The notes below the pieces were generated by a model that made no database searches, had not been told where the DNA came from, and saw nothing but the letters and a program-made list of their open reading frames with translations. A stretch of 64,000 nucleotides of DNA from Thelephora terrestris (Eukaryota > Basidiomycota > Agaricomycetes > Thelephorales > Thelephoraceae). A program made the translations under genes and the position numbers. The DNA lies in the NCBI GenBank assembly GCA_015956445.1, contig WIUZ02000006.1, positions 434,001 through 498,000 on the forward strand, read 5' to 3'. Positions within the stretch are counted from its first letter, which is position 1, and every line of letters starts with the position of its first letter. Of this stretch, positions 22,994 through 34,600 are shown piece by piece.

Positions 22994-25900
22994 GGTGCAT
23001 ACCCCTAGCTTCTCCCTCGGTATATTTGGCTTTTGTGCATGGATATTTTATGGGGTTTCTCTTTTGGCAACTCCTCCGCAATCGGCTACAAGCATCATCA
23101 ACATCTCATACCATCTAATCGACACATTTGTTATTCCTTGATTCTACTCTTTTGTACCTTCTGTCTCGAAATTTTATTTCTTGGTTACTTACCTATTCAC
23201 GACGACGGTTACGGTATGCTTCCCAGCTCTGCAGACGCGAAATACATTCTATCGTTGCCTTGGATGCACTGTATGGGTGAGTACGTCGTTTCGCTCGATG
23301 GCGTGGCAAGTTGATAGGCCGAGCTCTGGCACCTGTGTGCTTTCGCGGCAGCGGGGAGGTCAGCAATGGCGCTAAATCTGTTGCCGCGCGTGATTCGGCG
23401 CCCGCCAACTCAATTTCTTACGACACTTTGTAAGCGCTGATAGAAATGGAATTGCGGGGAATTGCCTCAGCGTGGCCAGCATTCCTTTTCCCAACGCCCA
23501 GAATAGGGAGTATTGCATGGGCGAATGTGGTGGAAGTGAGCTCCTAAGCGTTGAGCATGCCTGGGCCGACGATAGGTCCTGGCCTGTGTGCCCAGTGAAA
23601 AAATATTTTGGATCACACGAGGAAAGCCGGAGGAATCTGAGCCGCATTGCCAGTTGACTGATATCGGGCTGGGTAGTTTGGGCGGTCCTGTTTGTTTCAA
23701 CGCAACCAGCGGCTGTCTCCCAGTTCCTTTTCATCGATCAGGCCTCCTAGACTAGGCGCTTGGACGTCTAGCCAAGGACACGGCCGTAAGATTTGGGCGA
23801 TGTAGCACAGTACCTCTTAGCAAGTCATTCGAGGGGTTAGTCATTCAAAGCTGAAGAATTCCGTAGACTGTCTAGAAAGTGGGAAAGGTCGGTTGAGTGG
23901 CGGAACCCAACGGAGGATATGATGTACGAGTCGATACTTACTGGCAAGTTGCCTGATGCCGAGCGCTGCAGTTAGGGCCGGATGAGTGTATGGGGGTTTC
24001 AAGACATTCTGCCAGGAGTGGCGGTGAATATAGTGGCCATCAGATGCTGCCTTAATCGAGGCCTTGATAGACTGGGACGAACCCGTAAGAGACGTCGAAC
24101 CGGGAGCGAATCTTCTACTTGCGGAAACAACTCAGCAAAACGTCGTAAGGAAGGGGGATGAAGAGGGGCGGCAAAGGAGAGGACGGGCGAGGGACGCGGA
24201 CGTAGGGATTGATACCAAGAGAAATCATGCACCTTCAAAAGCCCTGAAGAACGCCCCCAAAGTCCTCTCTCATAACCTTTGAAGGTGGTGCACTTGAAGG
24301 GAGAGTTTGAATCGCCTGAATCTTTGGGCGTGGAAGACTTGAGGCCCCTTGAACGAACTTTGGCGGGAGAGGGTGGGGGTGGTTGGGATTTTCTAAGGGG
24401 TCTTCGGGGCTCATTTGGGCGGACGGGCGCGTTAACTGAGATGGTGGAAGGGCATAAAGGTGACAAAGACGAGGTGAAGTTGGGCGATTGGGCCAGGATC
24501 GGCCGCGACAATCCCAAAAACACGGCGTCACACACAAATTTTGGGGAACGGCGGAGATTTTTTTGCTGCACACTGGGCGTTGCCTGCTTCGCGTTGTGGC
24601 CGTAATCTTCACATTTTCAGGTAGAAACTTGCGGAATATGTTGAGAGGGCATAGCCAGGAAAAATATCTTTAGGTGCGTGATCTCAGGGTGATCTTCCCC
24701 CCTTTCGTGTAATTTGCCCATTTCCACGGTTCTTTCGTCTTGTTCCTCTCCGTCAATTGCCTCACGGATGCATTGACACACCCTCATCTTACCTCTGCTC
24801 TTGCGCGGCAGCGTATTCGGGCCGGAAGAAGTTAGGTGGCACAAGCATCTTGCAAGTAGCCGGAATGGCCTTCGATGGTCTGGGGCAAGTAGGCGGACGC
24901 TACAGCAGGGCTACCATGACACGGCTTCCGACATCAACTAGGAGACCAAACGGTTAGGGCGTCCAGGGAAGGGAGGGACAGAGGATCCAGACAACTCATG
25001 TCAGGGGGCAAAGTGCCAAGGTGCGTAGTGGTCCCCTTACAGAACATCTTCTGCAAGGATACTGAAGCTCTGCAAGGCAAGCCGAACGTAGAGCCTCCAT
25101 CCTGGAGAGGGTGGTGACCCGCATTCTCACTGGGGAAAGATGGCGTCCCATTCCCTCTTGGACCAGGAACAAGGTTGCCGACCATTATGTGGTCCCAGGA
25201 GTAGTCCTGACCGGGGCCCCCTTGCAGATTTTCGGGGACTACTTGCTGTCTTGCGCTCTTCCCTGTTACTGTCGAGAAACTTGGACGACTTTACCTCACA
25301 CATTGCTTGAGGCTCAGTTCTTGATTCCAGTGCCCCACGCGTTGCCGGGCGGGGAAACATAAATGTTCACCTGTTGTCGGGCTCGAAAGTGTCCTTTGCA
25401 CGCCGTGGCACTAGACAGGATGTGTTTGCATTCTTCAGCACGTCCCCTCTCGCGATCAGGTGGGGAATGCGAGTCAACCTTCCGCTAACAATCACTCACG
25501 TGTCACACGTGACCTTCTGTCACAGCCTCTGCAATGGTTGTAGTCCCCGTCCTTGATTCTTCTTGAGCTTACGTTTATTAGCTGTCCGGAAGCAAAAGGA
25601 GGACGTACCTGGGTGTCACGACCAAGAGGCCGTAGAAATAAACGATCATTGTTTTGCTTGAAAAGGGCCACCGGGATGCGAATCAAAAACACCGTTTCGG
25701 TTAGGTGTGGAATGGTCGTTGTTTATTGCCCTCGGTATCCTAGCCGTTCCCTCGAAGCGGGAGAGTACCTTCAGAAGGGTTCGTTTCCACCAGGCTTCTT
25801 GAAAGTCTGCCCAGCCACCGGTTTCACGATAAATGGTGCCGTCGCGACAGGCGAGAGGTGGGTTGGCGCGAGTCAAACTACTGCACAAAATTGGAAGGCA

Positions 25901-26038
25901 GCCTACCCATCGGCGTCTTGATGGTGATTGGATCTGTCCTCCACCCAGTCTTTTGGATGCTCCGTCAACATTTCAAAATCGACGGGGAACTAAGCCTCCG
26001 CCTTTCTTCTCAGCTTCCAACTTCACTCTTTTCTTCCA
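22994..26038. other. 3-kb stretch with no supportable gene
   Basis: This is the largest gap in an otherwise dense window. The first 200-300 bp are A/T-rich and are likely the 3' UTR of the dysferlin-domain gene. The longest open frames (minus 23372-23734, minus 23999-24571, plus 25553-25921) show no domain, no convincing splice continuity and mixed codon use, so I leave them out. No terminal repeats or transposon domains were noticed. It may hold non-coding RNA, decayed sequence or a gene I cannot recognise. Confidence 0.35.
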
Positions 26039-26601
26039 ATGGCTCATGACCCTATCACCACCATACCAGTCGCTCGTTCCTCATTCGAATGGGACTATGA
26101 GTATGATAAAGAGAGCGATGTCTTCTTGTTTTACCCCTCCCGGCCGGCGTTTGAATCGTCAAGAAACGGTATTGTCTCCCCGGTATGTTCGAATGTCTCT
26201 CCGTGAAAGAACGATACCGACTGTCCCCAGTACCCCACAGGGTTTTACAACCTCCCCGTGTTCAGAAATGACAGGGACAACTTACCGTTGCGTCTCCGCC
26301 CAGCGGAGGTATGTACTTTCCAATAGGCTCTCATATCTTTGCTGATGTTCACCAGTCTGTCTACTCTGACGAGACGGCCGTTACATATATAGATGAAGAT
26401 TTTTTTGGCCGAGAAGGGGACATTCTCCGTTCGATGGGATACAGCCGTTGTCTTTGCCTCGGATTGGTCTCCATCGGCGTTCCCAACTGGCTTCATTCAG
26501 CCACCGCACAGGATTCCACCCCATCTCCCGCTGAAGTTCGCCTCCCCTTTATCATCAGCAACTTCTTCGCAAAACTTTGGAATAGGCTTCTTCGTCACTA
26601 A
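26039..26601 (+). CDS. Small three-exon gene of unknown family (155 residues)
   Basis: I do not recognise this family. An ATG at 26039 opens exon 1 (26039-26182). Exons 26231-26308 and 26356-26601 follow, with two introns of 48 and 47 nt, both GTATGT...CAG, and the frame is kept to a TAA. The predicted protein is acidic and aromatic at the start (FEWDYEYDKESDVFLFYPSR), then GFYNLPVFRNDRDNLPLRLR, then DETAVTYIDEDFFGREGDIL. It ends in a more hydrophobic segment (CLCLGLVSIGVPNW and ISNFFAKLWNRLLRH). A competing frame over the last exon is also open to 26653, so the C-terminus is uncertain. It stands alone at the edge of a gene-poor stretch. Perfect fungal donor sites in phase are the main evidence that it is real. 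Confidence 0.45.
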
Positions 26602-27073
26602 ACGCGTCACTCCTTTCGCCCTTCATACCCTCAATGCAGTCACTTTACATTAGCTGTCTAGTCGCTATCGCCGCTCCCCATCCTGTAGAATGCTTTCTTG
26701 TTTATTCCTTACCTGCTACCGATCTCGCTTGCTTTATCACCCATCTCAAGTACCCTCCCTCTAGTGTTAATGTTCATCCTCATTCGTTTCCAAAATGTAC
26801 ATCTCCAGAACATCCCCTACCTTGATTACCAATAATCGAGCCTTCTTTTCGCCAGAGCCCATCACGTCCATCGCTGTCTGCGCTCGCAGAAGGCGGTTTA
26901 GCTCACGTAAAATTGCCGTCGGGTCAATCGCGGGTTTTCACGTGCCTTGTGACCCATGAGTGTCGTGCTCATAATCATAATGGGTGGCCTCCGTGGTGCA
27001 TGCGGAGATACTGAGCTCCCTCCTCCTCCTCCTCCTCCTTGACCTTTGCTTCGGCGAACCAACCGTCGTGCCA
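26602..27073. other. Intergenic, with a short TCC repeat near its right end
   Basis: No gene is supported in these 472 bp. At about 27018-27039 a (TCC)n microsatellite of roughly seven units lies just upstream of the TMEM135-like start. If translated, it would only lengthen the N-terminus with a Leu run from a non-ATG codon. Confidence 0.4.
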
Positions 27074-29105
27074 ATGCCGAACCAATCAAGGCCACTAGCT
27101 CCGTTGCACATGTTCCCTTCGATCCTTCAGGACCATATACGCGCATACATTGCACTTCCAGCCGAGCACCCAGCAAAGATCGGCTCCCGGACATATGGGT
27201 TGTGTCTTCTGCTTTCGCTTGGACCGGCATTGCTCCCTTTCGTTGCGAAGGCTGTTGGACTTGCGAAGGCGGGGAAGGATGTCGATCGCGCGGAGGCGAG
27301 GAAGGTTGTGGCCGGTTTGAAGAGATTGTTGGGACGGGAGCTTGGCCCGTTTGGATTTGCGTTTGCGATTACGACTGCAGTGTCTGGCGGCTCATTCTTG
27401 CAGAGTATTGTTGGGAATCTGGAAAGTTCTCGCAGCTTGGTTGCTGCGTCAGGAGGCTTGGGTTCTGTGTTCCACCACACTAAATTCAGGCTCCGATGCT
27501 GCTGGAAATCGCTCTCCAATTTTCAGCAAACATACCTGATTAACGCTCTCGCTTCAGCTGTGGCGATCGCTCTTTTGCAAGGGAAGCCCGCTCCTGGTCG
27601 ACCGGAGGGTGTCCCCGGCCTCCCGTCAACCCTCCCGATCCCAATCGGCGGCACTTCAAGACGCCAGGGCATTTCTCCCACACTAAACCTCACGCTTGTT
27701 CTCTTTGTACGGGCGTTGGATTCTGTTGTCCGCGGCGGACTCCAGGATAAACTACTCCAAAATCTGGGGAGGGAGGGACGCAAGGTGACATTCACGCCCG
27801 CTCAGGTGGAGAAGCCAGCATCGATAGATTCTACGCATGCCAAGAACTGGATAGATAGGCGGACCTCGACCCTAGATTCGCTGGTCTTTTGCATATGCAG
27901 CGCAAGGTATGATCAAAGCCCTTCCTCCGGCAGCCCCCGCCGATCCTTTGAACCTACTAGGATTATCTGGTGTTTCTTCTATAAACCAGAAAAGTTTGTC
28001 TGGTCTTTCTTGCAACGGAACTGCCTCCCACCGACTGACATTCTTGCACAGGTTACCCAGGGGGTATGTGAAATGGTGAGATCTACTCGGAAAAATTACA
28101 ATCTCGTACGCCGACAAGCCCCTCAGGATATCTCGCCTAGCAGAGATAGACCCACGAATAATCTGGGCGTTGCAATCCGTTCGCAGTGGAACGCTTTCTT
28201 ATGAGAGGCGCCATGCCGCTTCCCCGCGCCTCATAGAGTTCGCAAAAGACCTGGGATACCCTGCTTCGTGGGGAGACTTGAACATTATCCCCGCCTATGG
28301 CACGGACGCAACCCCAATATGGAGGAAGTTAGGGGTAGAGGGTAGAGATGAAATCGGGGGAATACCGTGCGAGTTGGTCCACGGAGGTAATGGAGCCGGG
28401 AATAGCTGTAGGAAGAATATAGGCATCCGGGGTCGGAAAGCCTGGCTTTCTGCGCTCATGATCTACCTTCCGGTACTTTTCTCCCTATCCTTTCTTGTGG
28501 GGGGCCCGCTGAGAATCTATCTGCCCAGGCTCACCTCCTACCCTCCTTGATCATGCGACCGAGAGACATGCTTTCCCCCAAGAAGCTGATGACAATCCTC
28601 CTAGGAGTGATCCGCAGCGCGACATTCCTATCCGCCTTCGTTCAGCTGATGTGGTTGGGCGTATGCTCAACGAGAACCTTCCTTTTCGCTCGCCTATTCC
28701 CTTGGATATCCCACGATAACTTTGATGGACCATTCGGCTGCATCTTTGTCGCTTCGCTACTTTGCGGATCAAGCGTTTGGATCGAGAATCCAAGGAAGAG
28801 GGGAGAGATAGCGTTGTACGCCTTGCCGCGGGCGATCAGGACCATATTATCTGATTCCTGCTTGAAAAGTGGACGACTCGGAGGGAAGGTTCAACTTATT
28901 GAAAGGTGGGCTCCTCGAGTTGGTTCTCTTTTTTTTTTTGCAGGTTTACTCAGAGTGCCTGCCTTTTAGAATTGTCTTCGTCGGCTCGCTGTCCACTTTA
29001 CTCACCTCTGGGATCCACAGACCGGAGTCACTTAGAGGATTATCGAGATGGACCATAAATTATGTTTTGAAAGGATCGAGTTCTCTGGAAAAAAAGAAAC
29101 TGTGA
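27074..29105 (+). CDS. TMEM135-like peroxisomal membrane protein
   Basis: TMEM135 proteins are multi-span membrane proteins of peroxisomes and mitochondria linked to lipid metabolism. Splicing gives recognisable family blocks in order: RIIWCFFYKPEK, LPRGYVKW, ISRLAEIDPRIIWALQSVRS, CELVHGGNGAGNSC, a YLPAHLLPSLI segment, ASLLCGSSVWIENPRKRGEI, ALYALPRAIRTILSD, and IHRPESLRGLSRWTINYVLK. The Cys-rich CELVH block and the LPRA motif are characteristic. Several membrane spans are evident. At least five short introns are needed. One removes 28889-28943 (ending in an unusually long T-run before GCAG) and restores the C-terminal frame. The first ATG in frame is 27074 (MPNQSRPLAPLHMF); longer versions would need GTG. 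The stop codon lies 27 bp from that of the convergent DPH7. Exon borders in the first half are less certain. Confidence 0.87.
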
Positions 29106-29132
29106 TATCCCCGTACCGATAGTTCGTGTTTA

Positions 29133-30523
29133 TTATCCCCTCCACAGATGGAGTGTTTGGTCATAGAACGAGCAGCTGGCAACCAACGAAGTACTCTCTC
29201 CTCTAGAAACAAATGACCAGTCCGCCCCGTACGCCATCGATTCGTGTTGATCGAACCTGTGAAGAAGCTTGAACCCACCCCTTGCAATATCTGGAAGCCC
29301 CTGATCAAATTGGATAACCTTGAGCCCATCGTGCATACATGCCACAAGCAGGTCTTCCCGCCGGTCCTCTGACGGATGCCATTTTACACGCCAAACACCG
29401 CCCCCAACATGAGCCTCTTGAAGTGTCCGAAGGGGCATACGCGTGTCAAATAGACGAACTTTTTCGTCGTAACTAAGGTGAGATCAGCAGGGAAATTTCA
29501 TTCTAATCGGACTGAAAGGCACCTTCCCACGGCTATGAGATGCTCTACGTGGGGGTGGGTCTGAATCGTGGTGATTCCAGATTCGAAGCTGCGGAGGTGA
29601 GGATAGTGAAGTTTGAACATGTGCTTACGGAGCTCACCGTCGGTTTTCAAATATGGGAGAATCAAAGCCCTGTCGGACGTCCCATCCCTTCATTCTCAAG
29701 TCATCGCCGCCTGTCAATGGTGTCATGGGATTCCGGAGGTGCTGACTGGCATGGATGGGTACCAGAGAAGATTACATTTGTGTCCCAGTAGTTCCACGCC
29801 GATATCCAGGGTTCATAATCGTGAGCATGCCAGTTCTCCACAACGGTCATAATCCCATCCCGCGACCGAAGAAGCGAAAGAGAGCCGTCGGATTGCGACA
29901 CAACCAAAGATCCTAAGGAGCTGTAGCCCTGAACAACGGGAAGATCTCGAATCAAATTCACGGAATACCTGCTGGAAAGGCGGCGATTATCCCAGTCTAA
30001 GGACAGGCAAAGGGTGTCTGCAGAACCACATGCAACTTTCTGAAACAATGTCGCTTTACGCTTCGAGGAGTCAGACAACCTTCCGTGTAGTTGTGCGGCA
30101 CAAATACCTCGGAGACAGACCAATGTAAAAGGTTGATTCCCCCTTCAGAATCTGCCACAGCGATTACTGGGTCTACAGCAGAAGACATATGGCACCTGAC
30201 TTCTATCAGCGCAAGCCTTGCTTGAAGGAGGCCCTACCATTTAATATCTGGAATAGCTGGCAGTGAGAATTCTTGGAGAAGAGTCCTGTGGGTTTAGTCA
30301 GGGAATATCTCGGATGTTTCACAAGAGAATCGCACAGATTTCCGTCGGCAAGAACAGCAAAGAACAAGCATCGGCCAACGCGTTGCTGCTTGCCAGCGTG
30401 GTCTTGTTCCTCCAAGAGTTTATACGTTCCGCAAACAAGGATATCCTGAGCGAGCGGATGTGGACAAAATTCGACCGCATCTGCGGGAAAACCCGTGTCG
30501 AATTTTTTGAGACTTGTGGTCAT
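29133..30523 (-). CDS. DPH7 diphthine methylesterase (WD40)
   Basis: DPH7 (Rrt2 in yeast, WDR85 in animals) removes a methyl ester from methylated diphthine on elongation factor 2, letting the last amidation step of diphthamide synthesis proceed. The N-terminus MTTSLKKFDTGFPADAVEFC, followed by HPLAQDILVCGTYKL, matches the family start. WD40 blades follow (SDGSLSLLRSRDGIMTVVEN, HAHDYEPWISAWNYWD, FSGTHP). Near the end are RMPLRTLQEAHVGGGVWRVK, WHPSEDRREDLLVACMHDG and HESMAYGADWSF, typical of DPH7. It ends FYDQTLHLWRG. About five short introns. The start at 30523 matches the conserved beginning; an upstream in-frame ATG at 30667 would overlap the divergent gene and is not favoured. Its substrate eEF2 is not in this window. 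Confidence 0.92.
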
Positions 30524-30665
30524 CCCTGGCCTGATCAGGAAAGCGGATGTTTGGCAACAACCTCTGAACCAAACAAACGACTGGGTTTGGACGGGGTTTC
30601 TGATCGCAGCTTCTGCACGTTGAGACTCGACGGATCCCGCATATCTAACACCGCGAACCTTGACC

Positions 30666-31394
30666 ATGGCCGACTTTGTGCAAGCTTTGGATCACTCGAA
30701 ACTTGTTTTCTTCGGCACTGTACGTATGAGATATCGCGTGGTGTTGGAAGGATCTGAGACTCTTGCCAGGTTCTGTCTGCCATTGTCTCACCCTTCAGCT
30801 CTCCTACCTACAACCTGCCTATCTACCTGTTTGGGACATTGGTGCAGGAGATCCCTGACGCTCCTCAATCGCTGCGATTGGTGAGTGCGGCCCCATCATG
30901 AAGGTCACGAGAGATTGAGATTGGATCGAGTTTATCGCGTTGCTCGGGGGATCCGTTATAATGGACATCATATGGCTTGCCGGGAATTCGCAGGGAGCAT
31001 TTACCAGAATGATCACCATCATCATCCTCATTTTCAAAGTACGAGTCTCTGTGCGATCATCACCAAAGCCGTGTTAATGCCATCTCTTAGGTACCGACTT
31101 GGTTAGCGTTTGCCAACAGTTTGCGTCAAGCGGGAGGTTCTTTTGCCGGTCTTAATATCGGGAGCCGCGACTTAGGTGGTGCCACAGGTATGACGCTTGT
31201 CAAAATTTGCGCACAGTTTAACATGGATTCTTGTAGTTTGGAGCATGCCCGGAGGTTTTACCTCTACAGCTGGTGGATACCAAACCGTTGATGAACCAGC
31301 TACACCTCAAAACGTTTCTCGCCCTCCTGCACCTGCACCCGCGCCCACGCCCACCCAATCCCAACCACAGTCTGGCACCTATCAGTCAGTATGA
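30666..31394 (+). CDS. AGTRAP-like small multi-span membrane protein
   Basis: Five exons splice in frame to about 175 residues. The start is MADFVQALDHSKLVFFGT; NLPIYLFGTLVQEIPDAPQS and SLRLFIALLGGSVIMDIIWL follow; then TRMITIIILIFKVPTWLAFA and a soluble tail with GGFTSTAGGYQTVDEPATPQ and a Pro-rich end. Three to four hydrophobic spans are visible. The order of spans, the GG..xxDI motif in the second span and the tail YQTVDEP resemble animal AGTRAP (angiotensin II type-1 receptor-associated protein: FLGGLLATIFLDIV and YQTIDSAEAP). That receptor does not exist in fungi, so a receptor role cannot apply; a general trafficking or membrane role is only a guess. The resemblance is from memory and is modest. 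It is divergent from DPH7 with 142 bp between start codons. Confidence 0.6.
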
Positions 31395-31663
31395 AAGTAG
31401 TGTGTGTAACGATATCTTGTACGCTTTGAACTGTGGCACGAAGAAACGGATCAACTGCTATCTCGTGTTTTCTACGCCCATGTGCGTACATTCGCTGCCT
31501 CGAGACACCGTCCTCCATCTCTGCGTTCAAGGCCCTACGCGGTGCCCTAAGCGATGAGTGAGAAGCACACGTTAACAAGCCTAGTGAGGACCACGTACCA
31601 AGAGCGACTCTGATAACATTTTCAATGAGAGGCATGCCGCAGTAGTATGTAGGGAGGCGGATT

Positions 31664-34600
31664 CTAATGTCTTTCATCCAGCCAAGGTGCTGTTTCTGCG
31701 CTGCTTTCTCGAGTGTTATCTCCCATAGGCTCCGGTGAGGATGAGGGAGTGGGCGGTTTCTCGAGGCTGGCGTTCAGCTCCAGCTCATCTATCAACTCCT
31801 GCAACCGTGCAACCTGGTCCGCCTTGTCATCCGCCTTTTTCCTGGAATAAAGCCAAGGACAATCAGTTGACATGCACTCGATCTGTTCTGACATGGCAGT
31901 TCCTGTGCAAGATGAGCAGATTCGATGTGTGTCAACCAGTCGTCGCTCTAGCTTTTTCACCCGGTTCGATAACGACAAGATAGCCTTGCATGGATCCCAG
32001 AGGCAACGCGGGCATAACTCTTTACATCCAAAGTATGATTGTAAGTGGCGTTTGGTCATGAGAGGCTAGGAGGCTCACCTTCCGTTGTTATAGAATGGCA
32101 AACCAAACAGTGACAGCTGCGAAAGTGACCCACTATCCTCGATCTTCCATCGCCCAGAGCTTCCTCCTGCACTCGGGGCGATAGGTTAGTCGCACCCCCT
32201 TGCTCGACCCTAAGTGACTTCGGCATTTCGTCATACCAACCGCGAACATCTGCCCCAACGAGGTTGAATATTCGTTCAAGAGGCGGAATTAACACATGTG
32301 TTATGTAATAAACACTGTCGGTTTGCCTGTGACTAATCAAAAACCATGAGTAGCCATCCCAGAGCTAGGAAGTTTGGTCGACCTTTGGAACATATCCTCA
32401 GGAGGAACGGCCCTGTCTGCGAGCCTGGTATTGGGTTCCCCCACCGTAATCACGTATGGCACCCTATCACCATACCGAGGTTCGTCGTTCGGGTCGACTG
32501 CTCGCCGTCTCGCAGCAACCATGGCGCCGGGAGGCGGGACACCCTTGTCACTGTAGGTTCCCAATCGAACTTCTTTTGCGAAGATAAAATCTTGGATCGA
32601 AGCCCGATTTTCCAGTATCTTTTCCCAGGAAGAAAAGCAATACTGCTTGACTTTGCTAAGATCTTGGGTCCTGAATAGGATCCTGGTATATCGCTAAATC
32701 GTGGTGCCCCTGTCGACACGGCACAACTACGCACTTTATACATGTCTCTGTCATCTTCCTTTGCGCAAGTACACCGTCTCGCCTGACAGTTTCAATGCCT
32801 TTGGCGTCGAATGCAGGTTCGATTTCCTCCGGCGTCTCATACTTGAATCCCACGTAACGCTTCTTAGCCAGAAGCACACACGGCAGGTAAACCTGCTGTT
32901 TGTCAGGGCTCAATTACGCCTCTGATTGGCACAAATCTGACACACTTTTTCGAACTTCAGCTTGATTGGAGAGGGGTTCATTACTGTGATCGTGTTTGCA
33001 ATGTCGTATCCTATACGAAACGCTTGGTCCTTGGTCTTTCCGGGCAGATAGACGAACAAAGAGTCTGTGTCTCCATAAACGACTTTCGCGCCCCATTTTT
33101 GGGTGGTTTCAATGACGCCAATTGCCTGAATACAGTCATTTTGCAGTGTGGGTACGGCGTTGGCCTTGGCTCACCTTTTCCAGCGTCTCACGGCCACTTT
33201 GCACAATGCTATCTGCGATCTCGACTGCAGGCATCCTCCCCGAGAATGTCGCACTGGTGTAGCCGTAGGTGACGTTGCAGATGAACTTCAAGCTCAGTTG
33301 ACGGGCATCCAATACACGCCTCAAAGCCTGTTGTCCTCTTTCAGCATAATATCGCAACCTGGAAAAACAACAAGATACCTTGTCAGTCTTCACCCCCTTC
33401 ATGGCGTGCTTCACCATCACTCTAGTGTCTAAAAGTTCTTTTAGCATCCGTCCGAGCAGGCCCCTTCTAACATGAGGCTTGGCATAAATCATCCCGTTCG
33501 GCGCAACTGCGGTATTCGTCAACAGCGCCTGATGGCTCAGCGTCTCATGCACAAACCATTGATATGGTTTTCCATGGTACCCAGGAGTCCAGGAGTCCGA
33601 GCTAGATCTGTCACTCCTAGCTTGTTCTGCCCCTTGAAATCCGCTGCTCGACCCAGACATGTTGAATAACAGTAGTTGTAGGCGATCATGATTGACGGGT
33701 ATAAGGATTGAAAATCCAGGACAAGTAACGGACTGTTGTAGAAATCCGACTTCGGCTCCATGACCAGCGGCATACACTCCGCAGCGTTCTGTCTTCCGAC
33801 CTAGTCCAAAAAAAACGTCAGTGCAAGAATCTCGCTTTTTTCGTGAGCGAGGTTAGACGGACGTACATCATCCTTGCTCGGAGAAAGCAAAACCAGACTC
33901 TCGGGCTTCGCGATGCGAAACATGAACGACTCGACCTTAAACTGAGAACCCCTGCTAATGACGGAGAACCAGTCCACTCCGAAAACTCGAGCGAACTCCC
34001 TATTTCGTTCATCAGTAATAATGGCAAAGGTGGGGATGGTGAACGTACGCGGTCTTCGTGACCGTCTCAGAAACATCCAGGAGTCTAAGCACCAGGATAG
34101 TTCTGTCTAACATGTACTTCATCACGCGAGACGTATGAACGGGATCGCCCTGCATGTACCATCTTGTCAAGACTTCGTGTGAATATCGGGGCACCCTGTA
34201 ACCTCATGTCAGCCCATAGCGGGAAAGATGTCTCAGCCCTGGAGACGCACCGTTTTTTTAAGATACGGAAAACCGTATTCTCGAATGTATATACCTCTAG
34301 GGAGTGCTCCGACCGCATGACACGCCATACATTGAGGACATATCGACCTACCACCTTAAATGTGGATGTATGAGTTAGACCCCAATTGTCCACGGTCGTC
34401 GAACTTTGTCGTTTTCCTGGCGCCCGAGAAAGAAGCTCCGGAAAGTCATATCCTTGAGAACTCATGAACACCCAGAAATATCTCTGCACGGCAGACATAC
34501 CGTACGTCTTTCCACGCGCATCACAGTAGCCCAATGAAGCGGCCTGGACGTCCCAGCCAGCCAAGATGTCTGGGTCAAATTCCACGATAATGTCGGCCAT

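Noticed and set aside
23372-24612. Several minus-strand open frames of 80-190 codons
   Set aside because: No domain, no splice continuity, and low-complexity Pro/Arg/Ser readings; not enough to call a gene.
26984-27073. N-terminal extension of the TMEM135-like protein with a Leu run
   Set aside because: It would begin at GTG and reads through a TCC microsatellite; the ATG at 27074 is the first ordinary start.
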